Shown here: positions 6,600 through 11,148 of the stretch, in pieces
How positions within the stretch are numbered: the first letter of the stretch is position 1
Layout: each line of letters opens with the position of its first letter
Source: an uncultured Eggerthellaceae bacterium
GTDB lineage: Bacteria; Actinomycetota; Coriobacteriia; Coriobacteriales; Eggerthellaceae
Direction of reading: 5' to 3'
Length of the DNA stretch: 11,148 bases
Assembly: GCA_958454405.1 (NCBI GenBank)
Contig: CAUEBO010000077.1
Location: forward strand, 1-11,148
Made by a program: the position numbers and the translations under genes
The notes under the pieces: generated by a model
Told to the model about the DNA's origin: nothing
Databases searched by the model: none
Seen by the model: only the letters and a program-made list of their open reading frames with translations

Positions 6600-8133
6600 C
6601 GAACACCTCGCTCGTCACCTGGTCGATGCGCGCGAGCACGTCGGCGCGGGGCAAAAGCTCGATGCTCTCGAACAAAGGCGGCGACACCATGTTGCCGCAC
6701 ACCGCCACGCGCAAAGGCTGGAACAGCAGCTTCGGCTTGATCTCCAAGCGCTCGCCCTCGGCGCGGCACGCCTCCTGCAAAGCCTCGGCCTCCCAGGCAA
6801 CGCCCTCGTCGGCCAGCACGCCGCGACAGGCGCGCAAAGCCTCGTCGGCGCGGGCGCCCTCCTTCTTCAGCACCTTGTTGACGCTCTTCTCGTCCAGTTC
6901 GCGCACCTCAGGCCCCCAGAACATGAACGCCAGCTTGCCGGGGATCTCGTCCAGGCGCGTGAGGCGCTCGGCCACGAGGGGGTAGAGCTTCGCGTACCAC
7001 TCCGGGCGCGCGCCCACGTCGGCCGCTGCCGCGTCGCGCGCCTCGTCGGCCAGCTCGCCGTCGGCCGCGACGCCCGCATGCGCGCGGCAGAGCCACGGCA
7101 GCGACGCCCACACCCAAGCGCCCGCATCCATGGCCTTGATGTACTGGCCGTTCATCCAGTCGAGCTTCGTCTCGTCGAACACGGCGTCCTTCTTCGTGAC
7201 GCGGTCCAGGCTGAAGCGCTCGCACAGGGTTGTGCGGTCGATGAGCGTGGTCTCGCCGTCGAGCGACCAGCCCAGAAGCGCCAGGAAGTTCACCATGGCG
7301 TCGGGCAGGTAGCCGCGCTCGCAGAACTCTTCCACCGAGGCCGCGCCGTGGCGCTTCGACAGCTTCTTGCCGTCGGGTCCCAGGATCATGGACAGGTGCG
7401 CGAAGGTGGGCACGTCGAAGCCCAGCGCCTCGTAGATGAGGATCTGGCGCGGCGTGTTGGACAGGTGGTCGTCGCCGCGGATGACGTGCGTGACGCCCAT
7501 GTTCGCGTCGTCGCACACCACGGCGAAGTTGTAGGTGGGGCTTCCGTCGGTGCGCACGACGATCATGTCGTCCATCACCTCGGCCGGGAAGCTCACGTGG
7601 CCGTACACGGCGTCGTCGAACTCGATGGCGCCGCGGTTCTCGGGCACGCGCAGGCGCCACACGTGCGGCTCGCCGGCCTCGATGCGCCTGTCCGCCTCGG
7701 CCGGGTCGAGGTCGCGGCACGTGCGGTCGTAGCCCGCGTAGCCGCCCTCTTCCGCCTCGGCCTTGGCGCGCTTGGCGTCCAGCTCGTCCTTCGTGCAGAA
7801 GCAGGGGTACACGCTGCCGCGCTCCTTCATCAGCTCGAGCGCTTGGGCGTAGGTGTCCGTGCGCTCGGTCTGGAAGTAGGGGCCGGCAGCTCCCCCCACC
7901 TCGGGGCCCTCGTCCCAGTCCAGCCCTAGCCACTTCATGGCGTTGAGGATGACCTGCACGTTCTCCTCGGTGGAGCGTTCGGGGTCGGTGTCCTCGATGC
8001 GCAGGATGAAGTCGCCGCCCATCGCGCGGGCGAACGCCCAGTTGTAGATGGCCGTGCGGGCTCCGCCCACATGCAGGCGCCCGGTGGGCGAGGGAGCGAA
8101 GCGGACGCGGACGTTCTTCTTTTCTTCAGTCAT
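6592..8133 (-). CDS. gltX: Glutamate--tRNA ligase (GluRS)
   Basis: A class I aminoacyl-tRNA synthetase of 513 residues, within the usual bacterial range. It charges tRNA-Glu with glutamate, for translation and often for tetrapyrrole synthesis. The catalytic domain opens with FAPSPTGRLHVGGARTA (12-28), containing the HIGH-type motif HVGG. The KMSKS-type loop is KLSKR (257-261) in GPDGKKLSKRHGA. Zinc-site cysteines C111 and C113 (PCFCTKDEL) and C139 (YDRTCRD) are present, though the fourth E. coli ligand (histidine) is aspartate here. The anticodon-binding region follows from about 330. ATG 8133 is chosen because the protein then begins MTEEKKNVRVRFAPSPT, as in homologues. The frame is open 84 codons upstream but that stretch has no family features and runs through the palindrome. 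GAGG lies 12 nt upstream, a weak spacing. The stop overlaps the Fe-S protein start. Confidence 0.97.
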   Translation of the reverse strand: MTEEKKNVRVRFAPSPTGRLHVGGARTAIYNWAFARAMGGDFILRIEDTDPERSTEENVQVILNAMKWLGLDWDEGPEVGGAAGPYFQTERTDTYAQALELMKERGSVYPCFCTKDELDAKRAKAEAEEGGYAGYDRTCRDLDPAEADRRIEAGEPHVWRLRVPENRGAIEFDDAVYGHVSFPAEVMDDMIVVRTDGSPTYNFAVVCDDANMGVTHVIRGDDHLSNTPRQILIYEALGFDVPTFAHLSMILGPDGKKLSKRHGAASVEEFCERGYLPDAMVNFLALLGWSLDGETTLIDRTTLCERFSLDRVTKKDAVFDETKLDWMNGQYIKAMDAGAWVWASLPWLCRAHAGVAADGELADEARDAAAADVGARPEWYAKLYPLVAERLTRLDEIPGKLAFMFWGPEVRELDEKSVNKVLKKEGARADEALRACRGVLADEGVAWEAEALQEACRAEGERLEIKPKLLFQPLRVAVCGNMVSPPLFESIELLPRADVLARIDQVTSEVFGG

Positions 8134-8189
8134 GGCTGTGGCGATCCTCGTCTTGTCATAGGTTGTATCGTCTTCGGCGAACTCGCAGG

Positions 8190-8299
8190 GGCCCGCCTGA
8201 GGGGCGTGCCGTGCGCAGTTCCGCACGAGCCAAAGCATCCTGCGGATGCTTTGTGCGAGCTCAGGACTGTATGAGCATGGCACGCCCCTCAGGCGGGCC
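8190..8299. repeat. 110-bp nested palindrome with 21-bp perfect terminal arms
   Basis: The arms 8190-8210 and 8279-8299 are perfect 21-bp inverted repeats, both reading from GGCCCGCC or its complement. The 68-nt centre contains a second hairpin, AAAGCATCC / GGATGCTTT around TGC (8232-8252), flanked by CGCAC / GTGCG with a one-sided 5-nt bulge, plus shorter CAG/CTG and TCC/GGA pairings. The right arm includes the last two sense codons and the TGA of the DUF1461/Lit-like gene (8289). It may be a terminator, an RNA structure in the gltX leader, or a mobile palindromic repeat. No target-site duplication is visible next to the arms. Confidence 0.85.
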
Positions 8300-9023
8300 G
8301 GCGGCGGAGAACTGCGCCGATCACGATTGCCAGTATAGACAACAAGCCGGTCGCCGCAAGCCACACCGCCCCCATCCCCATCCAAAATTCGGGCGGGTAC
8401 ATGGTGATGAGCAGCGAGTCCCAGGAGAACGTCCAGGTTCCGTTGGCGAAGAACAGCGAATGGAACGCGGCGAAGAAGCCGTTGAAGTCCGCAACCACCC
8501 AGGCCGCCAGCGCGATGAACGCCGCCAGCACGACGGCTCCGGCGGCCAGCAGAACCCCTCCGAGCATGCGCTTGCCGCAGCGCGCGCCCAGATAGATGCA
8601 GCAGGCCAGGGCCACCGCCGCTACGACGGCAAGCGCCGTGCGGGCTGTGACCACCACGCCGTACACGTCGTCCAGATGCGACAGCGCGTCGGCCGTGAGC
8701 GTGAACTCCTCGTCGGCCGAGGCGAGCGCCTCCTCGTCCGCATCAGCATAGCGCGTGCTCGCGTTCGCGTTGATGTCGTGCAGCATGGCGAACACCGCGT
8801 CGCGGTCGTTTGTGCCCACTGTGTAGTCGCGCGTGACCACGGCGGCTTTCACCAGATCGTCGTGCGAGAACGGCGTGCCGGGGTTCCCGTTTCCGGAGAA
8901 CATGCCCGCCAGCATCTCCGTGGTCTGCGGAAACGCGGCGCACGCGCCGAAACCCGCCGCCACGAACGTGACGGAAAGCGCCAATGTGGCCGCAACGGCC
9001 GCAACCCCCCGTATGATCTTCAT
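8289..9023 (-). CDS. DUF1461/TIGR01906 membrane protein, probable lipoprotein intramolecular transacylase (Lit)
   Basis: A 244-residue integral membrane protein with four predicted helices (about 5-30, 125-146, 152-178 and 215-240) and an outward-facing loop between helices 1 and 2. Family features are DALSHLDDV (113-120, His116) ending that loop and FFAAFHSLFFANGTWTF (183-199, His188), then MYPPEFW (208-214). These match the DUF1461 family, to which enterococcal Lit belongs. Lit moves an acyl chain within diacylglyceryl-lipoproteins to make the lyso-form N-acyl-S-monoacyl-glyceryl product, and two conserved histidines are reported as important there. Assigning that activity here is inference from family and histidines. 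ATG 9023 has a G-rich ribosome site upstream on the coding strand. The gene ends inside a 21-bp palindrome arm. Confidence 0.85.
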   Translation of the reverse strand: MKIIRGVAAVAATLALSVTFVAAGFGACAAFPQTTEMLAGMFSGNGNPGTPFSHDDLVKAAVVTRDYTVGTNDRDAVFAMLHDINANASTRYADADEEALASADEEFTLTADALSHLDDVYGVVVTARTALAVVAAVALACCIYLGARCGKRMLGGVLLAAGAVVLAAFIALAAWVVADFNGFFAAFHSLFFANGTWTFSWDSLLITMYPPEFWMGMGAVWLAATGLLSILAIVIGAVLRRRPA

Positions 9024-9087
9024 GCTCTCGTTCCCCCCTGGCCTTCCCCGCGATTGTTCCTGCGCTTCGCTTCCGGATCCTGCATTC

Positions 9088-9123
9088 CGCCCGCGCCGCG
9101 GCGCCTCCTTCGCGGCGCGGGCG
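9088..9123 (-). terminator. Strong hairpin between the ATP-grasp and Lit-like genes
   Basis: Perfect 13-bp all-GC stem CGCCCGCGCCGCG / CGCGGCGCGGGCG with a 10-nt loop, 9 nt past the ATP-grasp stop on the - strand. It probably separates the two transcripts or protects the upstream 3' end. No U-tract follows. Confidence 0.6.
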
Positions 9124-9132
9124 CGCGAAACT

Positions 9133-10509
9133 TTAGTCCTCGTCCACGTCCACCCAGATGGTGGCCGCCGTGATGCCCTGCATGTCCTTCGAGATGGTGG
9201 GCAGCGGCCCCAGGCGGCTGAACACGCCTTGGAACACGCCGTCGTACAAATACAAGCCGTTCAGGTTGTTGTAGGGCTTCGGATCCCAGGGGACCTCGTC
9301 GTCGGCCAGCCCGTCTATTCCCGCATCGGGCGGCAGTGTCTCGGTTTTGAACGGCACGATGTAGCGCTGCACCACGAAGGGGTAGCCTGCGCGCCCGTTC
9401 GCGCAGCGGTCGATGAGCTCCTCCCACTGCTCCTGCGACACGGCGACGCCGGCGTGCACCTCGTCGGCCCCGTAATGGTCGGTGGGCTTGATGATCCACT
9501 CGCAGCGGTTGGCGCGGATCTGCGGCAGGTTCACGTGCTCGTCGTCGAGGAAGGCCGTGAGCGGCACCGTCTCCTCCACGAAGGATATCTCGTCGGCATC
9601 CAAAAACGCGGTCGTGCGCTCGTCGAACAGGGCGGAGAAGATCTGCTTGTCGTGCACGATGTGGCCCGCGAAGCTGCCGATGAGCGCCACGCGTTCGGCG
9701 CGCACGGCGTCGATGAGCTGCTGCGACTCGTCCCAGTGGTCGATGACGTCGTTCGTGACGCAGCGGCGCCACACGGCGTCCACGCGCTCGCCGCTTCCGT
9801 CGCGCAGCGTCTCGCCGTCGAAGGCCAAATCGCGCACGTCCACCACCGAGCACGGCGCGCCGTGCCGTTCGAACGCCTCGGCGTACAGATGGAACTCGTC
9901 CACCACGCCGTTCTCCAGGTAGTCGCAGATGGCTATCCGCGGATGCTCAACGCGGCGCTCGTAGGTGGCGTAGATGTCCAAAAACGCCTGGACCCACGAT
10001 TCGAACAGCTCACAGCCCTCCACGCGGTGGCGCTTCGCGAACTCCTCGAAGGTGCGCGTGCGCGCGACGGACAGGGTGATCTCGCGGTTCTCGTTCATGC
10101 CGCTCGAGCCGTCCCCGTTGAACTCACAGAACTTCACGCGGTAGTCGTCTTCGTTCAAGAACGTGTCCACGCGGGCGAAGGGCAGCAGCGCGTCGTAGCC
10201 GCGCGGCAGCAGGATGAGCTCCTCGAGGCGCGGGTCGAAGTCGAACACGCGGCGGTACGCGGGATCGTCCAGATAGCGCTGGATCACCTTGCAGAGGATG
10301 CGATGGGCCGTCTCGGCCGTCTCCTTCATCACGGCGTAGGTCTTCCGGCCGAACAGGCGCGGCACGAAAGTGGAGTCCACCACCTGATGGTGGACGATGG
10401 CGGTGGAGGCCTGCATGTAGTCGTAGGCGGCGCGGCGGCTCTCGACGTCGCCGCCGAGGGATTCCATGATGTCGAAGTACTCGCGGGTGTAGTCGGCGTT
10501 GGTGGTCAT
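9133..10509 (-). CDS. Circularly permuted ATP-grasp ligase, glutathionylspermidine synthase-like
   Basis: A 458-residue cytoplasmic protein predicted to join a carboxylate to an amine or thiol using ATP through an acyl-phosphate. The metal/ATP motif FCEFNGDGSSGMNENRE (127-143: E129, N131, D133) lies in the N-terminal half, before the nucleotide-binding part, as in circularly permuted ATP-grasp enzymes and the synthetase domain of glutathionylspermidine synthase. Later elements are HDKQIFSAL (K288), WIIKPTDHYGADE (K341) and VVQRYIVPF (381-387), typical of the lysine-bearing strands and loop that hold ATP. No amidase domain is fused. ATG 10509 is chosen because AGGA lies seven nt upstream; the frame is open 16 codons further. 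It has its own extended -10 promoter and is divergent from metK. Neighbours do not reveal the substrate. Confidence 0.85.
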   Translation of the reverse strand: MTTNADYTREYFDIMESLGGDVESRRAAYDYMQASTAIVHHQVVDSTFVPRLFGRKTYAVMKETAETAHRILCKVIQRYLDDPAYRRVFDFDPRLEELILLPRGYDALLPFARVDTFLNEDDYRVKFCEFNGDGSSGMNENREITLSVARTRTFEEFAKRHRVEGCELFESWVQAFLDIYATYERRVEHPRIAICDYLENGVVDEFHLYAEAFERHGAPCSVVDVRDLAFDGETLRDGSGERVDAVWRRCVTNDVIDHWDESQQLIDAVRAERVALIGSFAGHIVHDKQIFSALFDERTTAFLDADEISFVEETVPLTAFLDDEHVNLPQIRANRCEWIIKPTDHYGADEVHAGVAVSQEQWEELIDRCANGRAGYPFVVQRYIVPFKTETLPPDAGIDGLADDEVPWDPKPYNNLNGLYLYDGVFQGVFSRLGPLPTISKDMQGITAATIWVDVDED

Positions 10510-10547
10510 GGGCGGTCCTGTCTTTCGGTCAAGGCACGGTGCGGGAA

Positions 10548-10556
10548 AGTGTACCA
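10548..10556 (-). promoter_or_regulatory. Extended -10 promoter for the ATP-grasp gene
   Basis: On the - strand TGGTACACT fits an extended -10 (TG-n-TACACT), 38 nt before the ATG at 10509. There is no clear -35 element. Confidence 0.5.
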
Positions 10557-10712
10557 CGACCGACTTGCGGCGGGGAGCGCCCGGCGGCGAAACGCGGGTC
10601 CGTCACGGAAGGGTAAACGCCCCAGCACCTGCCCGTCCCGTTCCTTGCTTGGGCGGGATTGCAGAGTGCCTGTGATGCGGGTCCCGTTTCTCCTTCGGCG
10701 GCCTCGAGAATG

Positions 10713-10721
10713 TGATACATT
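10713..10721 (+). promoter_or_regulatory. Candidate extended -10 promoter for metK
   Basis: TGATACATT reads as TG-n-TACATT, four of six matches in the hexamer, with a weak -35-like TTCGGC 16 nt upstream (10694-10699). Transcription would start near 10728, giving a leader of about 58 nt. The rest of the 276-nt divergent region (10510-10785) shows the opposing promoter, a weak CCCGTCC/GGGCGGG hairpin (10632-10657) and no gene. Confidence 0.45.
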
Positions 10722-10737
10722 GAACCGAAACTGGAAG

Positions 10738-10758
10738 GGCGCCCTGCGGGAGGGCGCC
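10738..10758 (+). promoter_or_regulatory. Hairpin in the metK 5' leader
   Basis: Perfect 8-bp stem GGCGCCCT / AGGGCGCC with a GCGGG loop, 10 nt upstream of the GAGGAG ribosome site (10769-10774). The 3' arm GGGCG (10752-10756) could instead pair with CGCCC (10780-10784) just before the ATG, enclosing the ribosome site. Two exclusive folds suggest possible translational control. No known SAM riboswitch class is recognised. Confidence 0.4.
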
Positions 10759-10785
10759 GTGCTCATGCGAGGAGATAGACGCCCC

Positions 10786-11148
10786 ATGTCCGACATGCAA
10801 GCAACGTATCTGTTCACGTCCGAATCCGTGACCGAGGGACACCCCGACAAGGTGTGCGACCAGATTTCCGATGCCATCCTGGACGCAATCCTGGCCAAGG
10901 AGACCGAGCTGGCCGCCCAGGGCTACATCGCGCCCAGCGGGCAGCCTGCCGATCCCGCTCAGGTGAGGTGCGCCTGCGAGACCATGGCCACCACGGGCAT
11001 GGTCATCGTCACCGGCGAGATACGCACGCAGGCCTACGTCGACGTGCCGGCCATCGTGCGCGAGGTGTTGCGCGACATCGGCTACGACCGCGCGAAGTAC
11101 GGCTTCGACTGCGACACCTGCGGCGTGCTGAACGCCATCCACGACCAG
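10786..11148 (+). CDS. metK: S-adenosylmethionine synthetase, N-terminal part (3'-truncated by window edge)
   Basis: MetK makes S-adenosylmethionine from ATP and methionine in the cytoplasm. The 121 residues present are most of the first domain. FTSESVTEGHPDKVCDQISDAILDA (residues 10-34) is the family signature, with the ATP-binding histidine and the magnesium-binding aspartate in GHPDK. Next come CETMATTGMVIVTGEI (methionine- and K+-site region) and the start of IGYDRAKYGFDCDTCGVLNAIHDQ, where the window ends. ATG 10786 is preceded by GAGGAG (10769-10774) 11 nt upstream. An in-frame ATG at 10795 would remove three residues but sits 20 nt from that site. The frame is open to base 11148; the stop lies outside the window. 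The leader carries a hairpin that may regulate translation. Confidence 0.97.
   Translation, partial: MSDMQATYLFTSESVTEGHPDKVCDQISDAILDAILAKETELAAQGYIAPSGQPADPAQVRCACETMATTGMVIVTGEIRTQAYVDVPAIVREVLRDIGYDRAKYGFDCDTCGVLNAIHDQ

Noticed and set aside
6427..7929. Long + strand open frame opposite gltX and the Fe-S gene
   Set aside because: No recognisable domain; gltX motifs on the other strand are unambiguous.
8134..8288. T-box riboswitch upstream of gltX
   Set aside because: I could not find the conserved T-box sequence or a specifier loop on the - strand, despite the strong stem structure.
8180..8310. Insertion element with target-site duplication at the palindrome
   Set aside because: The flanking bases do not form a direct repeat and no transposase is present, so mobility is left only as a hypothesis.
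8134..8385. 84-codon N-terminal extension of gltX
   Set aside because: It would run through the palindrome and the Lit-like 3' end, and GluRS proteins normally begin a few residues before the FAPSPTG motif.
10510..10557. 16-codon N-terminal extension of the ATP-grasp gene
   Set aside because: It would overlap the extended -10 promoter, and ATG 10509 has a better ribosome site.

Overview
This is high-GC, gene-dense bacterial chromosome. Gene content (mfd, gltX, metK), GC-rich codon use, GC-rich hairpins without U-tracts and a Lit-type lipoprotein-modifying membrane protein fit a monoderm actinobacterium. Overall character suggests Coriobacteriia, family Eggerthellaceae (Eggerthella/Gordonibacter-like gut anaerobes). 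That placement is an inference from impression, not from a search. I see no insertion sequence, prophage gene, CRISPR array, tRNA or rRNA, so this is mostly core chromosome.

Layout. The + strand starts with the 3' end of mfd (2-829), followed by an SSAT-like GNAT acetyltransferase (991-1467). Next comes a MarR-type regulator (1656-2117) overlapping a MATE efflux transporter (2114-3448) by 4 nt, with a palindromic candidate operator beside a good -10 box. A strong hairpin at 3479-3505 separates this block from the convergent - strand genes. Those are, from right to left in transcription order: a Pro/Gln-rich single-pass membrane protein of unknown function (3988-5352) and a PaaI-type hotdog thioesterase (3527-3928). 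A separate - strand unit holds a circularly permuted ATP-grasp ligase (9133-10509), a Lit/DUF1461 membrane protein (8289-9023), gltX (6592-8133) and a multi-cluster Fe-S protein (5466-6599) that overlaps the gltX stop codon. Divergent from the ATP-grasp gene, metK starts at 10786 and runs off the window.

How the genes fit together. MarR plus MATE looks like a self-contained drug- or metabolite-responsive efflux operon. gltX and the Fe-S protein are translationally coupled. The Lit homologue keeps the two histidines I expect for the family and would act on lipoproteins at the membrane surface. The other genes look like independent housekeeping or accessory units.

The items most worth a second look are the 110-bp nested palindrome whose 21-bp arm overlaps the lit stop codon (8190-8299), the Fe-S protein with unorthodox cysteine motifs, the Lit homologue, the ATP-grasp ligase of unknown substrate, the membrane protein with a duplicated Y-x-V-G-x-D-I motif, and the short structured metK leader. 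None of these is proven to be a new system. No intergenic stretch exceeds 300 bases; the longest is the 276-nt divergent region 10510-10785.
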